From contig JAIELF010000033.1 of NCBI GenBank assembly GCA_019753235.1, positions 1-64,000 on the forward strand: a DNA stretch of 64,000 bases, written 5' to 3'. The translations under genes and the position numbers were made by a program. Position 1 is the stretch's first letter, and each line of letters begins with the position of its first letter. The stretch comes from a bacterium. GTDB lineage: Bacteria; Planctomycetota; Planctomycetia; Kolteriales; Kolteriaceae. The notes beneath the pieces are model-generated. The model made no database searches and had not been told where the DNA came from. It saw nothing but the letters and a program-made list of their open reading frames with translations. Shown here piece after piece: positions 27,679 through 36,822 of this stretch.

Positions 27679-30183
27679 TCAATCAGCGTCGTTGGTGGAC
27701 GATCCTTCGGACGCTTCGGGGGGAAGCAGCTCCTCGAGCATTTTCTCCCACTCTGATTCCCAGGGATCGACCGCCGAGACTTTCTCCGTCGATTCGGACT
27801 CAGCAAAATCGCCGTCGTGAGCGTGCCGAATCGTGCGCGCAGTCGAAACCGCGTCGACGTTTCGGCAACACTCCGTCAGCTTTCGCGCGATGCTCCCCAA
27901 TCGAGTTCGCCAAAGAACAGGATCGGCATCGGCCGGTGGTTGGCTGGCGAACTCGCCGCAAAGAAGAATCAACCGGAGCAGATGGCGAAAGATAATTCCC
28001 TCTTGCTTCACCAGCTTGTAAGTTCGAACGTACTTGTCGAAATCCCCGCCGAGAAGAATCACCTCACCCGCTACCCAGATCGGCTGCGTCTGTACGTCGC
28101 GCACGCCAGGGTACGTTGCATCGAACAGCAGACGTAGTTTGTCGGCAAACGACGGCGGAGGAAGATAGTCCTCTTCGAGTTCGTCGTCGGCATCCGCACT
28201 GGGATCGACGGGCCGAGCAATGATCAGTCCCCGAGCGATCAATTCAGGGTCAAGATGGTTGGTCTCCAGTTCACCGGGCGTGAGGAACTCAGGACCAGGA
28301 GGCCGAACGCTTCGCAGCAGTGGCCGGGGAAGCGTCAACACGCTTTCGATCGCTTGAAGAAGTTCCGCTTCGTTGGCTTTCCCAAGCAGCCCCAGCAAGT
28401 AACTGCCGTAAATTGGATGGATGCTGCGAAAGCCGAGCATGCGATCAAGCAAAGGCGTCGGGATGGCATGGTGCGGTTCATACGGAGGCGGGCCCGGCGG
28501 AGGCGATTGCTTCCCCGCCGATCGCGCGGTGGAAGCTTCGCCCGGCGTGTTCATGCCAGCGCGCGCGAACAAACCGCCCGCCGACTCGGGCGCTTTGGCA
28601 GGCTCAGACTTCGGCTTAGGAGACTCGGCCGAGCTAATCTCGCTCGAACCACTCTCGGGTGGTGGCGGATCAAGGACAAGAAAACCAGCCCGATGCATGA
28701 CCACAAGCATCCGCACCAGTTCCTTCTGCGCACGCTCCCATTGGCCCGCTTCCAAGAGTCGCTTCGAGATGAACGTGCGAAGCCGATCTACCTCGGGCGA
28801 AAGACGAAGGAGATACGCCAGCAATCGCCAGGGTATCGTTCCATGACTCGCCAGATGCGAAGGGGGTGCTTGAATCAGCTTTTCAAATTGTTGCTTGGTC
28901 CAGTATTGTTGGCCCTCACGTCGGGTGGGCTTCTTCTTAACGAAGTTCTTCTTCGCCTGAATCATGGCCGGGTCTTTGGGATTCTCGGGGAAAGTTTTGA
29001 GCTTCTCTTCGAAGCGAATGATTTTGACGTCGTCCTCGTGCGCCAGGGCATAGACAAAACCTTCTTTGTCGAACTGCGGCCGACCCGCTCGACCGAAGAT
29101 TTGATGCGCGACACTCGGGTTGATCGTTCGCTTCTTTCCGATCGGCCCCTTGAGTAGTTCTGTCAGCACGACCGATCGACAAGGAAGATTCAGCCCCGCG
29201 GAAAGTGTTTCGGTGCACAAGACCACCGGCAAGCATTTGTTCAAAAACAATTTCTCGACGATTCGCCGATATCGCGGTAAAAGCCCCGCGTGATGCACGC
29301 CCACGCCGCGCCAAAGCATTTGCCGAAGCTTCGGTCCGACCCCTTTATCCCACGTCTGCCTTTCGATCTCTTCGCGAAGGGGTGTCAACTGCTCGGGCGC
29401 GAGGAGATCAAGACCCTTGAATTGCTCGCCGACGTTCCAACACTCCTCCCGATTGAAACAGAAAACCAGTGCCGGCGTTCGGCGCGTCGCTTCGTCCCCC
29501 TTGGCCAAGTCCACTAGTAATTCGCCGACCAGTTGATGATCAACCCATTGGTAGGCCAGCGGAACCTTCCGCTCCGTCCCGCGGACGAGATCCAACTTGC
29601 GACCATGCGAACGATGTAACCAAACAATGAACTCGGCCGCATTCCCGACGGTTGCCGATAGCAGCATCAACCGACAACTGATAGGCAATAGACCCAGAGT
29701 CAGCTCCCAGACGATTCCTCGCTCGGGATCGTTGAAGCTGTGAAACTCATCCACCACGACGGCGGCGGCATCCTCGGCCGCGAACTTCTCGGGGTGCAGC
29801 AATCGATTGAGAAGGATCTCCGCCACCACCACGAGAATCTTGGCGTCCGGATTGACTCGTCGATTCCCCGTCACAAGACCAACATCATCGGCCGAGAACC
29901 CCCAGCCGACCGCCGACTCTTGAAGCTCATGAAACTTCTGTTCGGTCAGCGCGATGAGAGGCGTAGTGTAATAGGCACGACGACCTTGTATCAACGATTC
30001 GTAGAGAGCCCCATGAGCGACGAGCGTTTTTCCCGTCCCCGTCGGCGCGCAGACCAAAACCCCGTGCTCGGCCATGAACCAAGCGAGAAGGGCCTCTTCC
30101 TGCACAGGATAGGGCGGATAGGCAAGCTGCTTAAAATACTGCTCACCGATCTCTTCGCGGGTCAGCAAGGGGCCTGCGGTCAT
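27679..30183 (-). CDS. Ski2-like DEAD/DEAH-box RNA helicase
   Basis: Superfamily 2 helicase of about 834 residues from the ATG at 30183. In-frame ATGs at 30258 and 30306 would add a Ser/Asn-rich tail unlike homologues. Motifs: Q-like YPPYPVQEEAL, Walker A APTGTGKT (46-53), TTPLIALTEQK, motif II DEFH (145-148), motif III LSATVGN, GVGVHHAGLLPRYR, ETLSAGLNLPCR and motif VI HQIFGRAGRPQFD. The GVGVHHAG and AGLNLP motifs are typical of the Ski2/Mtr4/Brr2 group, which unwinds RNA for decay. A Pro/Ser-rich linker at about 545-605 precedes a C-terminal region I do not recognise. RNA turnover is the inferred role. It is divergent from the exopolysaccharide locus. Confidence 0.88.
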   Translation of the reverse strand: MTAGPLLTREEIGEQYFKQLAYPPYPVQEEALLAWFMAEHGVLVCAPTGTGKTLVAHGALYESLIQGRRAYYTTPLIALTEQKFHELQESAVGWGFSADDVGLVTGNRRVNPDAKILVVVAEILLNRLLHPEKFAAEDAAAVVVDEFHSFNDPERGIVWELTLGLLPISCRLMLLSATVGNAAEFIVWLHRSHGRKLDLVRGTERKVPLAYQWVDHQLVGELLVDLAKGDEATRRTPALVFCFNREECWNVGEQFKGLDLLAPEQLTPLREEIERQTWDKGVGPKLRQMLWRGVGVHHAGLLPRYRRIVEKLFLNKCLPVVLCTETLSAGLNLPCRSVVLTELLKGPIGKKRTINPSVAHQIFGRAGRPQFDKEGFVYALAHEDDVKIIRFEEKLKTFPENPKDPAMIQAKKNFVKKKPTRREGQQYWTKQQFEKLIQAPPSHLASHGTIPWRLLAYLLRLSPEVDRLRTFISKRLLEAGQWERAQKELVRMLVVMHRAGFLVLDPPPPESGSSEISSAESPKPKSEPAKAPESAGGLFARAGMNTPGEASTARSAGKQSPPPGPPPYEPHHAIPTPLLDRMLGFRSIHPIYGSYLLGLLGKANEAELLQAIESVLTLPRPLLRSVRPPGPEFLTPGELETNHLDPELIARGLIIARPVDPSADADDELEEDYLPPPSFADKLRLLFDATYPGVRDVQTQPIWVAGEVILLGGDFDKYVRTYKLVKQEGIIFRHLLRLILLCGEFASQPPADADPVLWRTRLGSIARKLTECCRNVDAVSTARTIRHAHDGDFAESESTEKVSAVDPWESEWEKMLEELLPPEASEGSSTNDAD

Positions 30184-30397
30184 GGTCTTGTCTCTGGTGT
30201 CAACGGAATGATATCGATTCGCCGCGGAGCTCGCCTCTGACCCGTTGGATTGACTCATCTCGTTGCTAGGTTTACGCTTCGATTCAGTGTGCGGAGCGGC
30301 GAGCATGGGGTTGAGACGATGGGTCCTTTTCTCCCAAGGCTCTGCCGTCGCAACGATTCGTTTTTACACGATTTCACCGTCGGCGCCGGAGACAGTC

Positions 30398-30426
30398 TCG
30401 ACAGACTTGTCGCCGGGGCGTACGAT
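30398..30426 (+). promoter_or_regulatory. Candidate sigma70-type promoter of the exopolysaccharide locus
   Basis: TCGACA (30398-30403), a 17-bp spacer and TACGAT (30421-30426). Transcription would start near 30433, about 43 bases before the first gene. The surrounding divergent region (30184-30475) has no gene. Confidence 0.4.
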
Positions 30427-30475
30427 ACCGCAACTTCTGGCAGGAAGCCAGTCGCACATACAGGGATGTGACATC

Positions 30476-32668
30476 ATGCGATCAAGCCAGCCGCGCGGCA
30501 CCGGTTCAACATCGGTATCTCTCTCGTCTCAAGGTCGCCTCCCCAAAACCAGCGACGACTACATTCGCGCGCTCGGACGAGGCTGGTGGTTTTTGATTCT
30601 GATGACGGCCGCCGTCGGCGGTGCCGGGACATGGTTCACGTTGACGCAGACGCCTGTCTATCTGGCAAGCACCCAGGTCCTAATCGAGCCGCCGCGCGCG
30701 ATCGTGCCCGATCTGATTCAAGATCGCTCCCCCAGTGGCGCGTCGATCAACTTCTTCAATACACGCGTTCAAATGATCACAAGCCGAGAGATCCTGCATC
30801 GCGTGTTGACGTCGCGAGCACTCACGCAATGGAAAGAGACATCCGGCGTCGAGGATCCCCTGGAGTCGCTCATCGAATGGGTCACCGTGAAGCCGGTCCT
30901 CAACTCGAACATCGTCGAGGTATCGCTGGAAGGATACGACCCTGCTGTCACCGCGATGATGGTAAATCTGGTCGTTGAAGAGTTCATTCTCTACGAGGAA
31001 AACAATCTTCGTCAGTTCGAACAACTGAGCCGAAGCAAAATAGAGTCAGAAGTTCGCAACCTCAAAAGCACGCTCGAAAACAAACAGAAGGAACTCGCCA
31101 GTTTTCATCAAGAGCACGACAACTTCACCCATACCGGCGAAAGTGTCGAAGCGGTTCGACTAGAAGAACTCGAAAAAACCAGGCTCCTTGCCGAGATGCG
31201 AGCCAACGACGCCCGGATCAAAGTGGAGCAGTTCGAAGCTTTGCTTAAGGCGAATCAACCCTTTTACACTTCTGAAACGATGCGTCGGGCCGAGGATCTT
31301 CGAACGCGCATTCGGGAACTCGAAAGCGAGCTTTCCGCGCAGCAGGAATCGATCAAAGAAGAATGGTACGACACCGACCCGCTCATCCGTCGGCTTCGCA
31401 ATCGCCGAGCCGAGCTGTTGCGATCGCTTGATGATCTGGGCAAAGAAGATGCTCAGCGCGAGTTGGTACGTCTCAAGCAAGAGTATCAGTTTGCCGCTCT
31501 TGAATTGGATAAAGTCAACGGCCAGGTCGCCGAGCAACGAAAACTCGTCGTCAGCAAGCAAGCGGACCAGAAACAGCTCGAGGCACTCCGCGGAGATCAC
31601 GAAAGGCTACTCGGACTTGCAGACCGGATGACGATCAACGAACTCGAAGTCGACATGCACCAAAGTCTCATCACTCCTCGGATCCAAGCCATCGATCGAG
31701 CTCAAGTCCCGACCGAGCCGGTTCGCCCGATCAAGGAGCTTCAAATTCCGCTATCGTTCGTCGCTGGACTATTACTGGGGATGACGATTCTGTGCGCCCT
31801 CGAATTCAGCAACCAGCGGGTCCGACAGGCGGAGCAAGCGACCCTTTGCCTCGCGATGCCGATCTTGGGATTTGTTCCGAAACTTTCTCGACGGGAACGT
31901 TTGCAGTGGGGGGGAACATTGCGGCTGGCGAGTGAGCAGCCTGGCTCGCGCGTCTGCGAAACGTTCCGCAATCTTCGATCGGGGCTGATGGGTATTGAGG
32001 GTGCCGAACGGGCTCGCTGTCTTGTTCTCACCAGTCCCACAACCGGCGAGGGGAAGAGTCTCGTCGCGTCGAACTTGGCCGCGACATGCGCTCGCGCGGG
32101 GGAGACGGTTCTTCTGGTTGACATGGATCTGCGACATCCAAGGCTGGCCTCGGCACTTGGTCTCAAGCATCAACAGGAGGGGCTGGTGGAGGTTCTCACC
32201 GGCGAGTCCCGCTGGCAAGAGAGTGTCCAAGAGACTGCCGTCCCAAACTTGCACGCACTGCCGGCCGGTCAGGGTGAAGGAATACCGCTGGACATTCTCG
32301 GCACGGTGGAGATGCACGATCTGATCGAACAATGGTCCGAGGAATTCGACCGCGTGATTCTGGATGGACCACCACTTTTGGGTCTGGCGGATGTCCGCGT
32401 TGTGAGCCGATTTGCCGATGGCATGATACTGACGATCGATGCGGGCAAACATCAGGCGGCAACCCTGGTTCGCGTGCGCGAGCTTTGCGAGAACGAAGGA
32501 CTCGGCGCAATGGGCGTCGTTTTCAATAGAAGCCAATCCAAGCACGATCGCGCCCGCGTCAACCGTACCCCGGCCGGGCGAAGCAAACGAATGCCCGCCG
32601 TCCGACAAACAGTCCCAGTCGAACAGGAGACTGAAGCGCTCGCCCGACAACGAGCCCACGTCGCGTGA
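30476..32668 (+). CDS. Polysaccharide chain-length regulator/BY-kinase-like ATPase (Wzz-Wzc type)
   Basis: Controls chain length and export of surface polysaccharide. It is 731 residues from the ATG at 30476, chosen for the GGGA upstream and because Wzz begins just after. First transmembrane helix at about 38-58 (GWWFLILMTAAVGG), Wzz periplasmic domain (VYLASTQVLIE), a long coiled coil (about 185-385), the RPIKELQIP motif before the second helix (SFVAGLLLGMTILCALEF), then a cytoplasmic ATPase. The ATPase has Walker A SPTTGEGKS, Walker A' VLLVDMDLRHPRL and Walker B VILDGPP. The C-terminal tail is basic and contains no tyrosine, so the usual autophosphorylated Tyr cluster is missing. First gene of the locus. 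Confidence 0.9.
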   Translation: MRSSQPRGTGSTSVSLSSQGRLPKTSDDYIRALGRGWWFLILMTAAVGGAGTWFTLTQTPVYLASTQVLIEPPRAIVPDLIQDRSPSGASINFFNTRVQMITSREILHRVLTSRALTQWKETSGVEDPLESLIEWVTVKPVLNSNIVEVSLEGYDPAVTAMMVNLVVEEFILYEENNLRQFEQLSRSKIESEVRNLKSTLENKQKELASFHQEHDNFTHTGESVEAVRLEELEKTRLLAEMRANDARIKVEQFEALLKANQPFYTSETMRRAEDLRTRIRELESELSAQQESIKEEWYDTDPLIRRLRNRRAELLRSLDDLGKEDAQRELVRLKQEYQFAALELDKVNGQVAEQRKLVVSKQADQKQLEALRGDHERLLGLADRMTINELEVDMHQSLITPRIQAIDRAQVPTEPVRPIKELQIPLSFVAGLLLGMTILCALEFSNQRVRQAEQATLCLAMPILGFVPKLSRRERLQWGGTLRLASEQPGSRVCETFRNLRSGLMGIEGAERARCLVLTSPTTGEGKSLVASNLAATCARAGETVLLVDMDLRHPRLASALGLKHQQEGLVEVLTGESRWQESVQETAVPNLHALPAGQGEGIPLDILGTVEMHDLIEQWSEEFDRVILDGPPLLGLADVRVVSRFADGMILTIDAGKHQAATLVRVRELCENEGLGAMGVVFNRSQSKHDRARVNRTPAGRSKRMPAVRQTVPVEQETEALARQRAHVA

Positions 32669-32715
32669 CGTGACAAATATCAGAACATCATGATGAACTT
32701 CAAGGGATCCGACGG

Positions 32716-34152
32716 ATGAGACCACGATTGGCCGAGATCATGGGGAGCCTGACTCTCTTTGCGGTGGGCGTGACGTTGTCGAGCGGGATGATCCTTGGGA
32801 GCGGAAGCTCTGCGATCTCGCGAGGGGTCTTTCTTGTTCTCGCGGCAACCTCCGTTCTCTTAGCCTTTCTGGCAATGCTTGCGGATGGAAGATGGCGGAT
32901 CGTCCGGAGTTTTCTTTGGATCATCGTCACCTGTTGGTTGGGCTTGGCAGTTGCGCAAATCTTCCCGACCCTGCTGAATCATCTTCCTCAGGCAATGCAT
33001 CCCCAAGAGAACGGGGCTGTTTCGCTCTATCGTCATGCTACCTTGCAATCGATCGTCTGGATGTCGGGCGTGGTGGCGCTGCTGCTAAGTGTCTCGTCGC
33101 ACGTTCGAACGGGATCAATGTTTGCCAACGTGACGGCAGGTCTTTCGTTGGTACTGTGGGGTATCGGCCTGATTGGTTTTTTTCAAACCCTTGCCGATCG
33201 ACCACAACTGCTCGGCTCGATCGATCTCAACGACCCTCGTCTTCCGAGCATCGTGCGCGACATTTATGGCGGCGACCCGGCAGCGGGAATGCTTGCGTAT
33301 CATCCCTGGGATCAAGTGACCGTTGCCGAGACGTCTTTCTTTGCTCCGGCAATGCCCACGATGCGATTCTTCGGGGGTTTTCTCGATGTTCGGCACTGGG
33401 GCGCGTCTGTTGCCGTTCTATTGCCGATGCTTTTGGCGGCCTGCTGTTACTACTCTTCGTTCGCTGGTATCGGAGGCTTTCGAACTCACACGCAATCACA
33501 ACAATCAAATCTCTTTTGGCTGGTGGGGCTCTGCATGGCAGGGACCGCCGCGTGGATGGCGGATCCGATCGTGATGCCGGCCATCCTAACGATCTCGCTG
33601 TTGTGGGTGATCCTCTTCATTGGCCGACCTGATCGAGGGACAGCGTGTCGTCTCGGACTCTTCTATCTGCTTACGATGGCGGGCGTGTGCGGCGGATACT
33701 GGTGGCTACATGGGACGCTTGACTTCGCCAAGCGCTATCAAGAATGGGCCTCGACTTTGCCGACGATCATGTCGCTCTATCAACAGCGTCCTCTTTGGGG
33801 GACGGGCCTAGCCACCTCCTCCGAACTAGGTCATCCCATGTCATCGATCGCCTCGATCAATTCATTGGCTGCACTCGCATTGGAGATGGGTCTCCTTGGG
33901 ATTTCACTTGTCGGCCTGGCGCTCCTGTACATTTTGATTCGTTCGATTTGGGTTTATCGTCTGCTTGATCGCGACGGCCAGATCGCCTGGGCAGGCTCAA
34001 CGGGGAGTTTGCTCGCGTTGGCTCTCGTATCGCTGGTGGGGCCGGGCCTTGATATCGCGGTGGTCGCAGGGCTCGCCACCTTCAGTCTGGGTTGTCTGAT
34101 GCGGACATTGGCCATTGGTCTACGAGATGAGGAGGCGCTGCTGGCCACATGA
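32716..34152 (+). CDS. O-antigen ligase/polymerase-like membrane protein
   Basis: A 478-residue polytopic membrane protein with roughly ten to eleven hydrophobic segments. The C-terminal half has the pattern of Wzy/O-antigen ligase proteins: LYQQRPLWGTGLATSSELGH (cf. RPLxGxG), then SINSLAALALEMGLLG (cf. the N-x-x-L-x-x-x-x-E-x-G motif), and final helices. The large extracytoplasmic loop expected between helices covers about 150-220. It would polymerise repeat units or transfer glycan to an acceptor. The stop overlaps the next gene as ATGA. A second, more typical family member lies downstream at 41899. Confidence 0.7.
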   Translation: MRPRLAEIMGSLTLFAVGVTLSSGMILGSGSSAISRGVFLVLAATSVLLAFLAMLADGRWRIVRSFLWIIVTCWLGLAVAQIFPTLLNHLPQAMHPQENGAVSLYRHATLQSIVWMSGVVALLLSVSSHVRTGSMFANVTAGLSLVLWGIGLIGFFQTLADRPQLLGSIDLNDPRLPSIVRDIYGGDPAAGMLAYHPWDQVTVAETSFFAPAMPTMRFFGGFLDVRHWGASVAVLLPMLLAACCYYSSFAGIGGFRTHTQSQQSNLFWLVGLCMAGTAAWMADPIVMPAILTISLLWVILFIGRPDRGTACRLGLFYLLTMAGVCGGYWWLHGTLDFAKRYQEWASTLPTIMSLYQQRPLWGTGLATSSELGHPMSSIASINSLAALALEMGLLGISLVGLALLYILIRSIWVYRLLDRDGQIAWAGSTGSLLALALVSLVGPGLDIAVVAGLATFSLGCLMRTLAIGLRDEEALLAT

Positions 34153-35795
34153 CCCACTCTTCATCAAACACCCCTCTCGCGAAAGACATCGATCTGGCCC
34201 AACAGGCTCTTGATCTCGCGCAATTGCTTCGGACCAGGGCCACGTTCTTCCCGCATCAGGCCGACGCGACGAACACTCTTTCGTTGGCCGATCGGCTCGA
34301 CCGATGGGCCCAAGATCTTTCATCAATGGAGAACTCCGACTCGGCCAGCATCATCGATCTGGATCGAAAAGCCTCTTTCAAACCGAGTCGATCGACCGCC
34401 ACGACGTTGCCCAGCGTCGCGGCCTTGCTTGGGAAGGATGCGCCCATTCGACCAGCGCCGACCATGCCCGCGCGTCGCTGGCGCGCACCGATCGAGTCGC
34501 GACTTCAATCCCTGACGGCGGAGCCTGCTGTCCATCATCCTATCTCGGCATTGGCTGCCGAGCCTGCATCCAACATCACTCTCTCGTCATCAGTACCGAC
34601 ACTCCATAAGACTCCGTCAAGCAAGCCCCGCGCGACCGAGCCTCGACCGAGCATGTCGGCATCAACCGAAACGAAACGGGTCCCGTCGCCAACTCCGTCC
34701 TCTCGTGCATCGGAGTTCTTGATCTCGAATCGGTCAAAGCGTGTGGTGGATCGCGCCGACTGGAGCCTGTCGGCCCGGTGGTGGAATGTTCCCTTGGCAT
34801 TAGCCTTCGCGATTGGCCTGGCCGTCGCCATTGGTGGCGCCGGTGTTGAAACGATTCGCGTTGCCAGGAGTCAATCGATCTTGTCCGAGATCATTCAGAA
34901 TCCGAAGTCGACCAGTCAAGAAGTCGCACAGGCAGCCCGCGAAAGTCGAACGTCGCCGCTGCATCGTTGGGATGCGATGCGCGAGTGGAGCGTCGCCCGT
35001 GCGACCCTCGTGGCCATCGAACGGACGAGCCCGAGGATGTCCCCCATCGATCATGCCAACCAACAAGAGAATGTTCGGAATCTCTTTCGACGAGCGGCCG
35101 AACGCCATCCTTCATCCCCTTATCATCTGCTGAATCGTGCTCTGACGGCTAGCCAACCAGACTCCGAACGACTGTGGGAGGAACTGTCGGCCAAAGAACT
35201 CACCGACCCGATTCTGGCCGAGCAAGTCGCTCTCTACCGTGTTCGATCAGGCGACAAGAAGGTTGGCTTGGCATCGCTTCAAACAGAATTGCAGAACAAT
35301 CCCTCGCGAACGGGCCCCGTGATTCGATCACTTCTCGACAGCGGCTTATCCGCCAGCGAGGCGACGGCGATCGTCCCCAATCACCCGACAGCGTGGGGAA
35401 AGATTTTGGATCTGAATGACACCCAGGCGCGGATCGGGCTTCGGCGGGCAATCAAAGATCGATTGACCCAATTCGACGAGCGTGCGACGACCGAGAAGAG
35501 AACCGCGGCGGACTGGGGAGATTGGGGAGCCGTCGAGGCACGCCTCGAACGAAGGGACCGAGCAACCGACGCATACAAGAAGGCGATCGAGCTCGATCCG
35601 ACTTCGACTCGATACAAGTTGTCGCTTGCCGAGGTTCGTGCCGCACAGCGGGAATGGGACGAGGCTCGGCGTTTGCTGGCCGAGCTTCCCGTGAGACTCT
35701 CGCCGGAACAAGCCGGCCAGAGGGAAAAGATCCTTACGACAATCGACCAGTCGACCGGGAGAATTCCGTCAGGAGGATCCATCCGAGCCAACTGA
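34149..35795 (+). CDS. Single-pass membrane protein with C-terminal TPR repeats
   Basis: A 548-residue protein whose ATG overlaps the upstream stop. Residues 1-210 are low-complexity (Ser, Thr, Pro, Arg) and probably cytoplasmic. A single transmembrane segment (VPLALAFAIGLAVAIGG) lies at about 215-231. The rest is helical with TPR-like pairs, the clearest at about 460-530 (RRDRATDAYKKAIELDPTS, then AAQREWDEARRLLAELP). The function is not recognised. Its position between a polymerase-like protein and the exosortase suggests a scaffold for the export or processing complex. TPR proteins such as PrsT do occur in exosortase loci, but I cannot place this one in that family. Confidence 0.75.
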   Translation: MTHSSSNTPLAKDIDLAQQALDLAQLLRTRATFFPHQADATNTLSLADRLDRWAQDLSSMENSDSASIIDLDRKASFKPSRSTATTLPSVAALLGKDAPIRPAPTMPARRWRAPIESRLQSLTAEPAVHHPISALAAEPASNITLSSSVPTLHKTPSSKPRATEPRPSMSASTETKRVPSPTPSSRASEFLISNRSKRVVDRADWSLSARWWNVPLALAFAIGLAVAIGGAGVETIRVARSQSILSEIIQNPKSTSQEVAQAARESRTSPLHRWDAMREWSVARATLVAIERTSPRMSPIDHANQQENVRNLFRRAAERHPSSPYHLLNRALTASQPDSERLWEELSAKELTDPILAEQVALYRVRSGDKKVGLASLQTELQNNPSRTGPVIRSLLDSGLSASEATAIVPNHPTAWGKILDLNDTQARIGLRRAIKDRLTQFDERATTEKRTAADWGDWGAVEARLERRDRATDAYKKAIELDPTSTRYKLSLAEVRAAQREWDEARRLLAELPVRLSPEQAGQREKILTTIDQSTGRIPSGGSIRAN

Positions 35796-35853
35796 CCAAC
35801 TCCCGGTCCATTGACACCATCAACGAAGAATACGCACCAAGAGATAAGCGATC

Positions 35854-36822
35854 ATGAGCACCGGACCCTTGACGCAAGGATCGACCCTGTCGCTCGGCCA
35901 CCGAGCCACCAGCGTCGGCATCCGTCTTCTCACGAATGTTCGGGAACAACCGATTCCTTTCCTGCTGGTGCTCGGCAGTCTGGCACTTTTCCTCTCCAGT
36001 TACACCTCGACACTGTCGAGCTTGATTCAGCGATGGAACACCGATCCCAACTACAGTCATGGCTATCTCGTCCCGCTGGTGAGTCTTTACCTCTTGCATC
36101 AATCGCTCGAGCGAAGCTCTCGCCGAGAGCTTTCCTCGCCTCAGGGAGGTCATGGGGTCGGCAGCATTCTTGTCGTCGCGGCAATCCTTTTGCTTTGGCT
36201 GACGACATTGGTTCCTTCTCTGGTGCTCGAAAGTTTCTCCATGCTCGTGATGATCCTCGGTGCCATCTCGATTCTCTTTGGACGATCGCTGGCAACCCGT
36301 TCCATCGCACCGGTCGCATTCCTCCTCTTCATGGTCCCTTGGCCCAGCAAACTCTACAGCCAGGCAGCGTTTCCCTTGCAATTGGCGATCAGCCAAACAG
36401 CCTCGGTTTTACTGACGATGTTGGGGATTCCGGTTTTGTGTGATGGAAGCCTGATTCATCTACCAGGTCAAACGATGCACGTCGCCGAAGCGTGTAGCGG
36501 GATGAGACAGCTCACCGCCTTTCTCGCCATGGGGGCAGCAACAGCCTTGATGATCGAACGACCGACTTGGGTTCGCGGAATCATCCTAGCGTCGGCCGTG
36601 CCAGTCGCGGTCCTCGTCAATATTCTTCGTGTCACCCTTATGGCACTGATGCACCATGCTGGCCTGGGTGAATGGACAAAGGGAACACTGCACACGCTTG
36701 AAGGAATGATCATGATCTTCGCGGGGTTCGGCATCCTGATGGGGATTATGCGTGTTCTTGATTGGATCCAAGTGGAACCCGATCCACACCCGAAGACCTT
36801 CGATGCGAGGGTTACCGCATGA
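35854..36822 (+). CDS. Exosortase (XrtA-like family, planctomycete type)
   Basis: Multi-pass membrane transpeptidase that cleaves C-terminal PEP-CTERM-like sorting signals. It is 322 residues with about eight hydrophobic helices. The catalytic residues expected of the family are all present: Cys214 in VAEACSGMRQ, Arg259 in NILRVT and His280 in HTLEG. Earlier motifs PNYSHGYLVPLVS and LLFMVPWPS also fit. The stop overlaps the EpsI-like gene by ATGA, the classic exosortase/EpsI pairing. The class cannot be fixed without profile searches; a planctomycete-restricted subclass is likely. No substrate with a PEP-CTERM tail was found in this window. Confidence 0.93.
   Translation: MSTGPLTQGSTLSLGHRATSVGIRLLTNVREQPIPFLLVLGSLALFLSSYTSTLSSLIQRWNTDPNYSHGYLVPLVSLYLLHQSLERSSRRELSSPQGGHGVGSILVVAAILLLWLTTLVPSLVLESFSMLVMILGAISILFGRSLATRSIAPVAFLLFMVPWPSKLYSQAAFPLQLAISQTASVLLTMLGIPVLCDGSLIHLPGQTMHVAEACSGMRQLTAFLAMGAATALMIERPTWVRGIILASAVPVAVLVNILRVTLMALMHHAGLGEWTKGTLHTLEGMIMIFAGFGILMGIMRVLDWIQVEPDPHPKTFDARVTA

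Noticed and set aside
28255-29157. 300-codon plus-strand open frame opposite the Ski2-like helicase
   Set aside because: Arg- and Gln-rich translation with no recognisable motif, wholly antisense to conserved helicase motifs.
30184-30306. Upstream extension of the Ski2-like helicase to ATG 30306 or 30258
   Set aside because: The added residues are Ser/Asn-rich and no RBS is evident; homology starts near the ATG at 30183. The choice is not certain.
31772-32725. 317-codon minus-strand open frame opposite the BY-kinase-like ATPase domain
   Set aside because: It lies entirely across Walker A/B coding sequence and has no motif of its own.
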